64,000 nucleotides of DNA, taken from assembly GCF_000371965.1 (NCBI RefSeq), contig NZ_AQUO01000003.1:1-64000 (forward strand), given 5' to 3'. The notes under the pieces are model-generated. The model ran no database searches. It worked only from the letters and a program-made list of their open reading frames with translations, and was not told the DNA's origin. This document shows, one piece after another, positions 16,755 through 27,233 of this stretch. Source of the stretch: Paracoccus sp. N5 (GTDB lineage: Bacteria > Pseudomonadota > Alphaproteobacteria > Rhodobacterales > Rhodobacteraceae). Each line of letters opens with the position of its first letter. Positions within the stretch are counted from its first letter, which is position 1. Made by a program: the position numbers and the translations under genes.

Positions 16755-17720
16755 TCAGAACGGGCTGTCGGGGTAATAGAACTTCTCGGCGTTCTCGGGC
16801 GTGATCAGCTGGCTGCCGATGATGAACCGCCCCGTCATCGGCGCGTTCGAGACGAAATGCAGCGCCGTCATCTCGATGGCCGAGGAGATCAGCGCCGGCG
16901 GATAGGTCACGTTCACCGGCAGCTGCTTGTCGCCCTCCATGATGCGCTTGACGATCTCCTTCATGCCGGCGCCGCCGATCACCCACATCTGGTCCTGGCG
17001 GTCGGCGGCGGCGATGGCTTCCAGCACGCCGACCGCCATGTCGTCGTCCGCCGCCCAGACCGCATCGATCTGCGGGTATTTCGCCAGATAGTCCTGCATG
17101 ACGTTGAAGGCGTCGTCGCGGTTCCAGTTGCCGTGCTGCATGTCCAGGATCTCGATCTCGGACCCCTCCAGCGCCTTCTGGAAGGCCTCGACCCGCTCGT
17201 TGTCCAGCGTGGTCGGGATGCCGCGCAGCACGACGATCTTGGCGCCGGGTTTCAGGTTCGCCTTGAAATATTCGCCCGCGACCCGGCCGAAGGCGGTGTT
17301 GTCGCCGGCGACATACAGATCCTCGATCCCCTCCTGCGACAGGCCGCGGTCGACCACGGTGACGAACTTGCCCGCGTCCTTCACCGCCTTGACCGGCGCG
17401 GTCAGCGGTTCCGATTCAAAGGGCAGCACGACCAGCGCGTCGATGTCGCGCGTGGCCATCATGTCCTCGATGTCGTTGACCTGCTTGGCGCTGTCGCCCG
17501 AGGTGGACAGCACGAATTCCAGGTTCGGATAGGCCGCGCCCAGCCGCTTGATCGTGTCCTGCGCGTGCCAGTTCAGCCCGCCCATGAAGCCATGCGTGGC
17601 CGAAGGGATGGCGACGCCGATCACCGTCTTCTCGCCCTCCTGCGCCAGCGCCGCGCTGCCCCAGGTCATCGCCAGCAGCCCCGCCATGGCGGCGCCCTGC
17701 ATCAGGCTTCTGCGTTTCAT
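16755..17720 (-). CDS. sugar ABC transporter substrate-binding protein (RbsB-like)
   Basis: A 321-residue periplasmic-binding protein of the ribose/galactose type. The signal peptide runs MKRRSLMQGAAMAGLLAMTW to AALAQ. The mature domain has the typical VIGVAIPSATHGF, IDALVVLPFESEP and DAVWAADDDMAVGVLEAI segments. It delivers a sugar or polyol to the permease encoded upstream; the substrate cannot be told from sequence. The start at 17720 has a strong Shine-Dalgarno (GGAGGAG). It is the last gene of a five-gene operon. Confidence 0.88.
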   Translation of the reverse strand: MKRRSLMQGAAMAGLLAMTWGSAALAQEGEKTVIGVAIPSATHGFMGGLNWHAQDTIKRLGAAYPNLEFVLSTSGDSAKQVNDIEDMMATRDIDALVVLPFESEPLTAPVKAVKDAGKFVTVVDRGLSQEGIEDLYVAGDNTAFGRVAGEYFKANLKPGAKIVVLRGIPTTLDNERVEAFQKALEGSEIEILDMQHGNWNRDDAFNVMQDYLAKYPQIDAVWAADDDMAVGVLEAIAAADRQDQMWVIGGAGMKEIVKRIMEGDKQLPVNVTYPPALISSAIEMTALHFVSNAPMTGRFIIGSQLITPENAEKFYYPDSPF

Positions 17721-17739
17721 GTCTTTCTCCTCCCAGAGG

Positions 17740-18707
17740 TCACCGCTCGCCGGCGGCATGTTTTTCCCGCTGCAACACGACAGCAAGAACGATGATGACG
17801 CCCTGGATCGCCCCGTTCAGATAGGGGCTGACCAGGTTCGCCAGATTCAGGATGTTGTCGATCAGCGACAGGATCAGCACGCCCATCACCGTGCCCCAGA
17901 CCCGGCCGCGCCCGCCCTTCAGCGCCGTGCCGCCGATGATGACGGCGGCGATGGCCTCCAGCTCCCACAACACGCCGGTCGAGCCCGAGGCCGAGCCCAG
18001 CCGCGGCACGTAAAGCACCACCGCCAGCCCGACCAGCAGGCCCAAGAGGACATAGGTCAACAGCCGCACCCGGTTCACGTCGATGGCGGAATAGCGCGCC
18101 ACCCGGTCGTTCGAGCCGATGGCCTCGACATGACGGCCGAACCGGGAATGGCGCATCATCCATTCGCCCAGCAGGGCGACCAGCGCAAAGCAGATGATCG
18201 GCCAGGTGATCCAGCCGATGCCGCCGTAATAGACCGGGCGATACAGCGTCCGCAGCGCGTAATCCAGGGACAGCGTGCCGCCATCGGCCAGCCAGGTCAC
18301 CAGGCTGCGAAAGATGCCCATGGTGCCCAGGGTGACGATGAAGGGCTCGATCCGCGCCTTGGTCACCAGCGCGCCGTTCAGGTATCCGGCGGCCAGCCCG
18401 CCCAGGATCGCCACCCCCATGCCGATCAGGATGGTGCCCCAATGCGTGCCAAGGTTCGGCACCAGCGCATTCATGGCGATGATGGCGATTCCGGCCAGGA
18501 AGGCGGCCATCGAGCCCACGGACAGGTCCAGCCCGCCCGCCGTGATGACGAAGGTCATGCCCACCGCGATCATGCCGATGAAGGCCGAGCGCGCCAACAC
18601 GTTGGTGATGTTCGCCGGCGCCAGGAAGGCGCTGTTCAGGCTGGCCCCCAGCACGACCAGCGCGACAAGCGCGATCAGCGGGCCCAGGGTGTGGAAGTCG
18701 ATCTTTC

Positions 18708-18711
<4 letters not shown>
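17740..18711 (-). CDS. sugar ABC transporter permease (RbsC-like)
   Basis: A 323-residue inner-membrane permease of the BPD_transp_2 family. It has about nine hydrophobic segments, including TFVITAGGLDLSVGSMAAF, the conserved loop that contacts the ATPase. It forms the channel for the importer with the neighbouring binding protein and ATPase. Its start overlaps the ATPase gene by ATGA; 19 bases containing a ribosome-binding site separate it from the binding-protein gene. Confidence 0.9.
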
Positions 18712-20185
<1,474 letters not shown>

Positions 20186-20189
<4 letters not shown>

Positions 20190-21280
20190 GGCGCCACCTC
20201 GACCCAGGCGCCACCCTGCGCGGCCGAGGCCTGGGCGGCGGCGATGAACCCCATGCCGGACAGCCCGTCCGCCAGCCCCGGCACCCGGTCGGCCGGGCTG
20301 TCATCGCCCCGGATGATCCGCGCGATGTCGCTGTAAAGATTGGCAAACCCCTCCAGATAGCCCTCGGGGTGGCCCGGCGGCGTGCGCGAGGATGCGCCGC
20401 GGTCCTGCGCCCGGGTCAGGATGCGCGCCGGCCCGTCCTTGCGGGTCACGAGCAACCGCTCGCAATCCTGCAACCGCCATTCCAGCGCCGCCTCGCTGCC
20501 GAAGACCCGCAGCGACAGTCCGTTCTCCTGCCCGACCGCGACCTGGCTGGCCCAAAGCCCGCCCTTGGCGCCCGAGGCATAGCGCAGCGCCACCCGCGCG
20601 TCGTCGTCGACCATGCGGCCCGGCACCATGCTGGACAGATCCGCCGAGACCTGCGCCGGCACCGCGCCGGTCACGAAAGCCGCCAGCTGCCAGGCATGGG
20701 TGCCGATGTCCCCCAGCGCCCCTGCACCGGCACGGGCCGGATCGGTGCGCCATTCCGCCTGCTTGCCCTGCGCGGCATCGGCAAGCCAGCCCTGCAGGTA
20801 TTCCGCCTGCACCAGCCGCAGCTGCCCCAGGGCCCCCTCGGCCACCAGCGCCCGCGCCTCGCGCACCATCGGCAGCGCGCAGTAATTATGCGTCAGGAAG
20901 AACCGCGCCCGGCTGGCCCGCGCGGCCGCGGCGATCGCCGCCGCCTGTTCGGGCGTCGCCGCCAGCGGCTTGTCGCAGATGACATGGATACCGGCCTCCA
21001 GAAAGGCCACGGCGGGGGCGGCATGCATGTGGTTCGGGGTGACGATGGCCACCGCCTCGATCCCGTCCGCCCGCGCCGCCTCGGCCCGCGCCATCTCGGC
21101 GAAATCGGCATAGCTGCGGATGCCCAGCTCATCCGCGCTGGCCTGCGCCCGCGCGGGGTCCGAGGACAGCGCCCCGGCGACCAATTCATATTGCCCGTCC
21201 ATCCGCGCGGCGATGCGGTGGACGCTGCCGATGAAGGCCCCCTGCCCGCCCCCGACCATGCCCAGCCGGATCCGCCTCAT
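20186..21280 (-). CDS. Gfo/Idh/MocA-family sugar dehydrogenase
   Basis: A 364-residue NAD(P)-dependent oxidoreductase. The N-terminal Rossmann fold starts LGMVGGGQGAFIGSVHRIA. The family lysine lies in VICDKPLA, and the second-domain motif GALGDIGTHAWQLAAF supplies the active-site Asp and His. It probably oxidises the imported sugar or glycoside at a ring hydroxyl. Together with the isomerase upstream it suggests catabolism of an uncommon sugar, polyol or glycoside. The start at 21280 overlaps the isomerase stop (ATGA). Confidence 0.85.
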
Positions 21281-22329
21281 AACCCCAGCGCCTTGTCGAT
21301 GGCGGCGCGGTCCACCGCGCTGGCCGCGAAATCGTCGAAGGCATGCGGCGTCACCCGGATGATGTGGTCGCGCACGAAACGCGCGCCTTCGCGGGCGCCG
21401 TCCTCGGGGTGCTTCAGCGCGCATTCCCATTCCACCACCGCCCAGCCGTCGAAGCCGTATTGCGTCAGCTTCGAGAACACGCCCTTGAAATCCACCTGCC
21501 CGTCGCCCGGGCTGCGAAAGCGCCCGGCGCGCTGCGCCCAGGGCTGGAAGCCGCCATAGACGCCCTGCCGCCCGGTCGGGTTGAACTCGGCATCCTTGAC
21601 GTGGAACATGCGGATGCGATCGTGATAGATGTCGATATGCTGAAGATAATCAAGCTGTTGCAGCACGTAATGCGACGGGTCGTAAAGCAGGTTCGCGCGC
21701 GGGTGCTGGCCGATGCGGTCCAGGAACATCTCGAAGCTCGCGCCGTCATGCAGATCCTCGCCCGGATGGATCTCATAGCAGATGTCGATGCCCTGATCCT
21801 CGGCCAGGTCCAGCAGCGGGCGCCAGCGCGCCGCCAGCGTGTCGAAAGCCGCCTCGACCAGCCCCGGCGCGCGCTGCGGCCAGGGATAGAGATAGGGCCA
21901 GGCCAGCGCCCCCGAAAACACCGCCATGCGGTCGAGACCCAGCAGCCGGCTGACCCGGATGGCGCGGGCGACCCGGCCCACCGCCCATTCCTGCCGCGCC
22001 CGCGGCCTGCCGCGCAGCGCGGGCGGCGCGAAGGCATCGAAACCCGCGTCATAGGCCGGATGCACCGCGACCAGCTGGCCCTCCAGATGCGCCGAAAGCT
22101 CGGTCACCGCGATGCCGTTCTGCGCGGCGATGCCCAGGAATTCCTCGCGATAGCCCTGCGATTCGGCGGCGCGGTCCAGGTCCAGGATGCGGGCATCACC
22201 CACCGGCACCTGCACGCCGGCATAGCCCAGCCCGGCCGCCCAGCGGGTGATGCCGTCCCAGCTGTCGAAGGGCGCGGCATCGCCGATGAACTGCGCCAGG
22301 AACAGTGCCGGCCCCTTGATGGTCTGCAT
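21277..22329 (-). CDS. sugar phosphate isomerase/epimerase-like TIM-barrel protein
   Basis: A 350-residue protein of the AP-endonuclease-2 / xylose-isomerase-like TIM-barrel family. Predicted metal-binding acidic and histidine residues lie in ICYEIHPGED, LLYDPSHYV, MFHVKDAEF and AVVEWECAL. Members act as sugar or inositol isomerases, epimerases or dehydratases; the substrate is not identifiable. It is the first gene of the five-gene operon, with its start at 22329 after GGAGAGAGGGG. A LacI-type operator lies 39 bases upstream of its ATG. Confidence 0.82.
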   Translation of the reverse strand: MQTIKGPALFLAQFIGDAAPFDSWDGITRWAAGLGYAGVQVPVGDARILDLDRAAESQGYREEFLGIAAQNGIAVTELSAHLEGQLVAVHPAYDAGFDAFAPPALRGRPRARQEWAVGRVARAIRVSRLLGLDRMAVFSGALAWPYLYPWPQRAPGLVEAAFDTLAARWRPLLDLAEDQGIDICYEIHPGEDLHDGASFEMFLDRIGQHPRANLLYDPSHYVLQQLDYLQHIDIYHDRIRMFHVKDAEFNPTGRQGVYGGFQPWAQRAGRFRSPGDGQVDFKGVFSKLTQYGFDGWAVVEWECALKHPEDGAREGARFVRDHIIRVTPHAFDDFAASAVDRAAIDKALGL

Positions 22330-22367
22330 GATCGCCCCTCTCTCCCGTTTCGCAGGCTGCACCGCTC

Positions 22368-22381
22368 TGCAATCGATTGCA
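22368..22381. promoter_or_regulatory. LacI/GalR-family operator (perfect palindrome)
   Basis: The sequence TGCAATCGATTGCA is a perfect 14-base palindrome in the 96-base divergent region between the isomerase gene (start 22329, -) and the lacI-type gene (start 22426, +). The central CG and near-symmetric half-sites are characteristic of LacI/GalR operators. Its position would let the regulator repress the sugar operon and control itself. No second copy was seen nearby. Confidence 0.7.
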
Positions 22382-22425
22382 AACATTTTCTTGCGGCGGG
22401 TCGGGCAAGCGCCTAGCCTGACGCG

Positions 22426-23439
22426 ATGGACAATCACGCGGGGCCGCAGGGCCGGGTCAGGCTGTCGGATGTGGCGCGGATGGCGGGGGTTTCGACCGCG
22501 ACCGTCAGCCGGGTGCTGTCCCATCCCGACATGGTCGCCGCGCCGACCCGCGAGGCGGTGGCGCAGGCGCTGGACCGCAGCGGCTACCGGATGAACCACG
22601 CCGCCCGCAACCTGCGCAAGGGCCGCACCGGCTGCGTGGTGGCGCTGGTGCCGAACCTCGGCAATCCGTTCTTCGCCAAGATCCTCGACGGCATGGGGCG
22701 CGAGCTGGCGGCGGCGGGCTATGACCTTCTGGTCGCGGATACGCAGGACCAAGACAGCCTGCCCGCCACGCTGCGGCGCTTTCTCGACCCTTCGCGCGCC
22801 GATGGCATCATCCTGCTGGACGGGCGCGCCTCGGCCGCGCAGCTGGCGCCGGGCCCGGACCGGCCGCCGGTGGTGCTGGCCTGCGAATGGATCGAGGACG
22901 CCGCCCTGCCCCGCGTGGTGCTGGACAACCAGCGCGGCGCGGCGCTGGCGGTGACGCATCTGCGCGCGCTCGGGCATCGCCATATCGGCGTGATCGGCGG
23001 ACCGCCGGCGAACGTGCTGCATCAGGCCCGTCTGGCCGGCACGCGGGCGGCGGCGCAGGGCCTGCGGCTGACGCTGTTTCCGGGCGATTTCTCGCTGCAG
23101 GCCGGGCAGGCGGCGGCGCGGCACTGGCTGGCCTTGGCGCCGGCCGAGCGTCCCGGCGCCGTCTTCGCCTTTTCGGACGAGATGGCCTGCGCCTTCATCG
23201 CCGACCTCGGCCGCGCCGGGCAGCATGTGCCGCGGGACGTGTCGGTGGTGGGCTTTGACGACATCGAGCTGGCCTCGCATCTGCTGCCGGCGCTGACCAC
23301 GATCCGCCAGCCCAAGCGCGACCTCGGCCGCAAGGCCGCGCAGGTGGTGCTGGCCGCCATCGCCGGCCAAAAGGTCGCCGCCGTCACCCGGCTGGAACCG
23401 CAGCTCATGCTGCGCGAGACGACGGCGCCGCCGGGCTGA
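22426..23439 (+). CDS. LacI-family transcriptional regulator
   Basis: A 337-residue regulator. The N-terminal helix-turn-helix reads VRLSDVARMAGVSTATVSRVL (residues 11-31), followed by the hinge and a periplasmic-binding-protein-like effector domain (VALVPNLGNPFFAKILDGMGREL; ending DVSVVGFDDIELASHLLPALTTIRQP). It is divergent from the sugar operon and presumably senses the imported substrate or a catabolite. The operator candidate lies 45 bases upstream of its start. Confidence 0.92.
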   Translation: MDNHAGPQGRVRLSDVARMAGVSTATVSRVLSHPDMVAAPTREAVAQALDRSGYRMNHAARNLRKGRTGCVVALVPNLGNPFFAKILDGMGRELAAAGYDLLVADTQDQDSLPATLRRFLDPSRADGIILLDGRASAAQLAPGPDRPPVVLACEWIEDAALPRVVLDNQRGAALAVTHLRALGHRHIGVIGGPPANVLHQARLAGTRAAAQGLRLTLFPGDFSLQAGQAAARHWLALAPAERPGAVFAFSDEMACAFIADLGRAGQHVPRDVSVVGFDDIELASHLLPALTTIRQPKRDLGRKAAQVVLAAIAGQKVAAVTRLEPQLMLRETTAPPG

Positions 23440-23518
23440 CAGGTCCATGGCCGGCACGCGGCCGGGCAGCAGCGTCGGGCGGTCCCGCATGGCAGCCGGC
23501 GCCCGCGCCCGGCGGTAT

Positions 23519-23548
23519 TTGACTTAACATTCTGAATATAAATAGAAA
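23519..23548 (+). promoter_or_regulatory. candidate parAB promoter in an AT-rich island
   Basis: A short AT-rich patch (about 23516-23556) stands out in very GC-rich surroundings between lacI and parA. It contains TTGACT (23519-23524) and, after 18 bases, TAGAAA (23543-23548), a plausible sigma-70-type pair; TATAAA at 23537 is an alternative -10. No other promoter-like sequence was found in the 255-base gap. An AT-rich element here could equally be part of a replication or partition region. Confidence 0.35.
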
Positions 23549-23593
23549 TTTATGGATTCAGCACTCCACCACCGCCCTCCGCCTTTTCGGCAA

Positions 23594-23610
23594 GGTTTCG
23601 CGGCGAAACC
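23594..23610. promoter_or_regulatory. parS-like partition palindrome 1
   Basis: GGTTTCGCGGCGAAACC is a perfect inverted repeat of 8 bases around one central base, 84 bases upstream of parA. Its core GTTTCGC-N-GCGAAAC recurs once more in the window, inside the 5' end of parB (25150-25164), and resembles the GTTTC...GAAAC pattern of known centromere sites. ParB of this replicon is the likely ligand; ParA autoregulation at the same site is also possible. Confidence 0.6.
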
Positions 23611-23694
23611 GGTATCAGCGATTCACTTTTGCCGGCTCATGTGCGATAGATCGGCCAAAACGCCCATCGAAGCAGTATATCGCAGGGAAGTGTG

Positions 23695-25095
23695 ATGCCA
23701 GGCAAGGACCCCCTTCCGCCCTATTTCGACATCGACCCCGCCAAGGCGGCGGAAGGGCTCTCCGAGCCGGTCGACACCGCGCGCTTCGCCAAGGCCGCCG
23801 CCTTTGCCGCCCGCGGCCGCCAGGACCTGGCCGAACGCGGCTATGCCCCCGACGGCCGCAAGCGGCTGCGCCGCTTCTCCACCTGGGAGGTCTGCCGCTA
23901 CCTGATCCCGGTGCCGGCGGCGGATTTTCGCCGCGTGCTGCGCGAATTTCCCGACCTGCCGCAGGGCCTGGGCGAAGGCCACTCGAAAGGGTTCACCCTC
24001 GACGAGGTGCTGCGCCTGCGCGACCATTTCGCCGGCCAGGGCGCGGACTGGGACTATCGGCCCTGGCGGCCGCAGGGCCTGCCGGCCAAGACCATTGCCG
24101 TGGCGAATTTCAAGGGCGGCGTCGGCAAGACCTCGACGGCGGCGCATCTGGCCATGTCGGCGGCGCTCGACGGCTACAGGGTGCTGGTGGTGGACCTGGA
24201 CAGCCAGGGCAGCATGACCTCGATCCTGGGCGGCAAGGTTGCCGACGAATGGGCGACCGCCTTCCCGCTGCTGGCCAGGGACTATGCGCTGGCGCTGCAG
24301 GATGAGAACCGGGTGCGGGCCGCGGCGGGCCAGGATCCCCTGCCCCTGGACGAGACCCTGGCCGAGGCGCTGACGCTCGGCGCCCGCGACCTGATCCAGG
24401 CCACGCATTGGCCGAACATCGACCTGCTGGGCGCGCAGCTCAACCTCTACTGGGCCGAGTTCCAGGTGCCGGTCTGGCGCATGGCCCTGCGCAGCTGGCC
24501 GCTCTGGGACGCCCTGGCCAACGGCCTGCGGCACGACGGCATCTTCGAGCAGTATGACATCGTCATCCTGGATACGCCGCCGGCGCTTGGCTATCTGACG
24601 ATCAACGCGCTGGCGGCGGCCGACATCCTGCTGGTTCCGCTTGGCGCGACCTTCCTGGAGTTCGACTCGACCGGCCGCTTCTTCGACATGCTCTATTCGA
24701 CCTTCGCCAGCGTCGAGGACGGCGAGAACGCCGCCCGTCGCCGCGACGGCCTGCCCGAGATGCGCTTCGAATGGGATGCGGTGCGCGCGATCATCACCCG
24801 TTTCGACGCCGGGCAGCAGACCGACCTGGCCAATGTGATCCAGGCCTATTTCGGCGATTTCATGACCCCTTATCGCCAGGAGGTCACGGCGATGATCGGC
24901 CAGGCCGGCGAGCAGGTGAACGGCATCCACGAGGCCGATTATCGCGCATTCAACCGCGACACCTACATGCGCGGGCGCGAGACCTTCGACCGCACCTGGG
25001 CCGAGGTCAAGGCGCTGGTCCTGGGCGCCTGGTGGCGCGACCTGCAGATGGAACCGGCCGGGACGGCCGCAAGCGAGGAGACTGCCCATGGCTAG
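23695..25095 (+). CDS. parA: ParA/RepA-type partition ATPase
   Basis: A 466-residue plasmid/secondary-chromosome partition ATPase. The N-terminal ~110 residues are a helix-turn-helix-like DNA-binding extension (RRFSTWEVCRYLIPVPAADFRRVL), as in autoregulating type Ia ParA/RepA proteins. The ATPase domain has the deviant Walker A KGGVGKTST and Walker A' VLVVDLDSQGSMT, then VILDTPPALGYLT. The start is the ATG at 23695 after AGGGAAG; a GTG just before it is too close to the ribosome-binding site. Its end overlaps parB by 8 bases. It separates replicon copies with ParB bound at parS. Confidence 0.88.
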   Translation: MPGKDPLPPYFDIDPAKAAEGLSEPVDTARFAKAAAFAARGRQDLAERGYAPDGRKRLRRFSTWEVCRYLIPVPAADFRRVLREFPDLPQGLGEGHSKGFTLDEVLRLRDHFAGQGADWDYRPWRPQGLPAKTIAVANFKGGVGKTSTAAHLAMSAALDGYRVLVVDLDSQGSMTSILGGKVADEWATAFPLLARDYALALQDENRVRAAAGQDPLPLDETLAEALTLGARDLIQATHWPNIDLLGAQLNLYWAEFQVPVWRMALRSWPLWDALANGLRHDGIFEQYDIVILDTPPALGYLTINALAAADILLVPLGATFLEFDSTGRFFDMLYSTFASVEDGENAARRRDGLPEMRFEWDAVRAIITRFDAGQQTDLANVIQAYFGDFMTPYRQEVTAMIGQAGEQVNGIHEADYRAFNRDTYMRGRETFDRTWAEVKALVLGAWWRDLQMEPAGTAASEETAHG

Positions 25096-26200
25096 GCGCC
25101 GGCGTCTGGAAGCCCCGAGCACCGCCGATCTGACGCGGATCGAGGAGGAGTTTCGCAGCGAAACCTCGGGCCGGTCCGCGGCGTTGCGCGGCGTCGCGCC
25201 CATCGCCCAGGTCGCGGCCGAGGCGGCGGCCCGGTTGCAGCCCGAGGACACCGGCGCCCGGGCCGAGCGCGCCCGGATCGAGGCCGACGCGGCCCGGCTG
25301 CATGTCGCGCAAGAGCAGGGCCTGCTGATGGTCGAGCTGCCGCTGGACCAGATCGACGAGGCGGCGATGATCCGCGACCGCATGGTGATGAGCGAGGAGG
25401 CGATCTTGGAGCTGCGGCAGTCCATCGCGGCGCATGGGCTGCGGCTGCCGATCGAGGTCTTCGAGCTGGAAAAGCCGGGCAGGGCGGGCCAGTGCTATGG
25501 CCTGCTTTCGGGCTATCGCCGCCTGCTGGCGGTGCGGGGCCTGAGAGAGCTGACCCAGGCAGAAAAATACAGCAATATCCGTGCTTTAATTCGGCCGCGC
25601 GCGTCCAGCGGCGGCGCCTTCGTCTCGATGATCGAGGAGAATGAGGTCCGCGAGGAGCTGAGCCATTTCGAACGTGGCCGCATCGCGGTCATCGCCGCCC
25701 GCCAGGGCGCCTTTGCCAATACCGAGGAGGCGGTCGAGCGGCTGTTCGCCAGCGGCTCCAAGGCCAAGCGGTCCAAGATCCGCTCTTTCGCGCTGATCTT
25801 CGAGGAATTGGGCGACATGCTGCAATGTCCCGAAGGCCTGACCGAACGGCGCGGTCTGCAACTGGCGATGGCGCTGCGCCGGGGCGCCGAGCGGCCGCTG
25901 CGGGACGCGCTGTCGCGCCATGCCCCGGACAATGCCGATGCCGAATGGTCGGTGATCGAGCCGGTGATCCGCAGCCTGGACGAGTCCCCGCGCGATGCCC
26001 GCCGGGGCGGGCGGCCCCGGACCACGGCGCCGCTGCGCTATGGCTGGATCGACGACAAGACCCTGCGCACCTCGAGCGGCATCACCATTCGCCGCGCCAC
26101 CGACAGCAAGGGGCATATCCTGCGCCTGGAAGGCGAGGCGCTGAACTCGGAGTTGATGGATAGCCTGATGCTGCATATCCAGTCGCTGCTGGAACGATAA
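25088..26200 (+). CDS. parB: ParB/RepB-type partition protein
   Basis: A 370-residue centromere-binding protein. The ParB N-domain lies at about residues 80-180 (LPLDQIDEAAMIRDRM... LLSGYRRLLAVRGL). The central segment contains the arginine-rich motif region ENEVREELSHFERGRIAVIAARQG and a helix-turn-helix. The C-terminal part matches RepB-type plasmid partition proteins. It overlaps parA, and its own first codons contain the second parS-like palindrome. No RepC, RepA-type or DnaA-like initiator follows it. Confidence 0.87.
   Translation: MARRRRLEAPSTADLTRIEEEFRSETSGRSAALRGVAPIAQVAAEAAARLQPEDTGARAERARIEADAARLHVAQEQGLLMVELPLDQIDEAAMIRDRMVMSEEAILELRQSIAAHGLRLPIEVFELEKPGRAGQCYGLLSGYRRLLAVRGLRELTQAEKYSNIRALIRPRASSGGAFVSMIEENEVREELSHFERGRIAVIAARQGAFANTEEAVERLFASGSKAKRSKIRSFALIFEELGDMLQCPEGLTERRGLQLAMALRRGAERPLRDALSRHAPDNADAEWSVIEPVIRSLDESPRDARRGGRPRTTAPLRYGWIDDKTLRTSSGITIRRATDSKGHILRLEGEALNSELMDSLMLHIQSLLER
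25150..25164. promoter_or_regulatory. parS-like partition palindrome 2 (inside parB)
   Basis: GTTTCGCAGCGAAAC is a perfect 7+1+7 palindrome located 62 bases into parB. It shares GTTTCGC-N-GCGAAAC with the site upstream of parA. Because it lies in coding sequence, chance or codon constraint is possible, but the exact repeat of the core at the partition locus and nowhere else in the window supports a ParB-binding role. Confidence 0.5.
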
Positions 26201-27233
26201 GCCGGGCGGCGCCGGGTGATTCCAGCGCCCGCGCGTCGGGCGGCGCGGGCCGGGTCGGCCGATTGCCGGTCCGCCATGCCGGGCATGACCGCGAAGAGGG
26301 CAGGGGGGCGCGACCCCGGGGCAGGCCGCCGCAGGTCGGGCAGGGCGGTGCACGAATGGATCGGCATCGCGCTTGCCCGGCCGAGGAAGGCGAGACCCGA
26401 GCGGTGCTGCGCTGCCGCTGCATTTCGCGAGGGCCCATGCCGTCGATCTGGCAGAGCGGGCGACCGCCGGTCCCCGTGGCCATCATCCGGCGGGCGGGCA
26501 GGGCGCGGCCCCGCGACAGGGGGGCCCGGAGAAGATCATGCCCTTTTCGATCTTCAGGATCGCCCGGCCCGTCGATCACGACCGGTCCTGACCGCCCGCG
26601 TCACGCCGAGACCGGCGCCGGCACCGTCCCGCCGCAGGGCCGAAACCGGGGCGCTCGGGCAAGGGACGACCGGGAATGCCATCGCCGCCGTCGCGGGCGC
26701 GGAAGCCCGCCGCGACAGGCTGTTCCCGGGCCAGCATGTCGCCGGGCTGACCCGCCGGCTGGGCTTCTGGCGCCGCGGCCCGGCTTGCCGCGCCGATGCT
26801 GGCCGTCGCGGGCCAGCATACGGCCGTCCATGCCCAGATCCGCGCCACGGCGGCGAAGGCGGCCGCCGCGACCCGCGCTGTTCCCTGTCGCTGCGCCGAT
26901 CCTGGCCGCGGCCCGGGGCAAAGCGGAGCCGCCGTGCCGTCGAAGGCTGCGCTGCAAGAGATCACGGCCGGCGGGGGCGACAGGGGGCGGCTGCTGGCGG
27001 GATTCCCGCTGGCCCGATCTGGGGGCGCAACAGGGCGGGGAGCATTCGCCAAGGCGGGTCGGCGCCCGTGCCGGCCCGCCCGTTTCGCGAAAGCTCAAAA
27101 ATCGTGCAGCCTACCTTGAAATCGGGCAGTTCCGGCCGCGGATCCGGCGCGAGCCGTTGCCCCTGCCGCGCCGCCGATTGACCCTCGGGGGCATTCCGGT
27201 CCTGGTCGGGGCAGGCAAATCCGGGACCGGCTC
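26201..27233. other. 1-kb region without a convincing gene, downstream of parB
   Basis: About 1,030 bases of very GC-rich sequence between parB and ureD. Open frames exist on both strands but are rich in Arg, Gly, Ala and Pro, lack ribosome-binding sites and resemble no family I recognise. Structure that is visible: an inverted repeat GAAGATC (26531-26537)/GATCTTC (26549-26555); a 9-base-stem hairpin ATGCTGGCC/GGCCAGCAT (26796-26819); and a further direct copy of GGCCAGCAT at 26729-26737. It could be a replication-origin remnant, a decayed gene or a long ureD leader. The urease promoter should lie in its last part. Confidence 0.5.

Noticed and set aside
27081..27092. Third parS-like site (GTTTCGCGAAAG) before ureD
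   Set aside because: The half-sites are fused without the central base, and the right arm is not a full GCGAAAC, so it does not fit the GTTTCGC-N-GCGAAAC pattern.
26216..27181. Open reading frames of 320-360 codons on the plus strand between parB and ureD
   Set aside because: They are dominated by Arg, Gly, Ala and Pro, overlap equally long frames on the other strand, have no ribosome-binding site and show no recognisable domain; this is what random GC-rich DNA gives.
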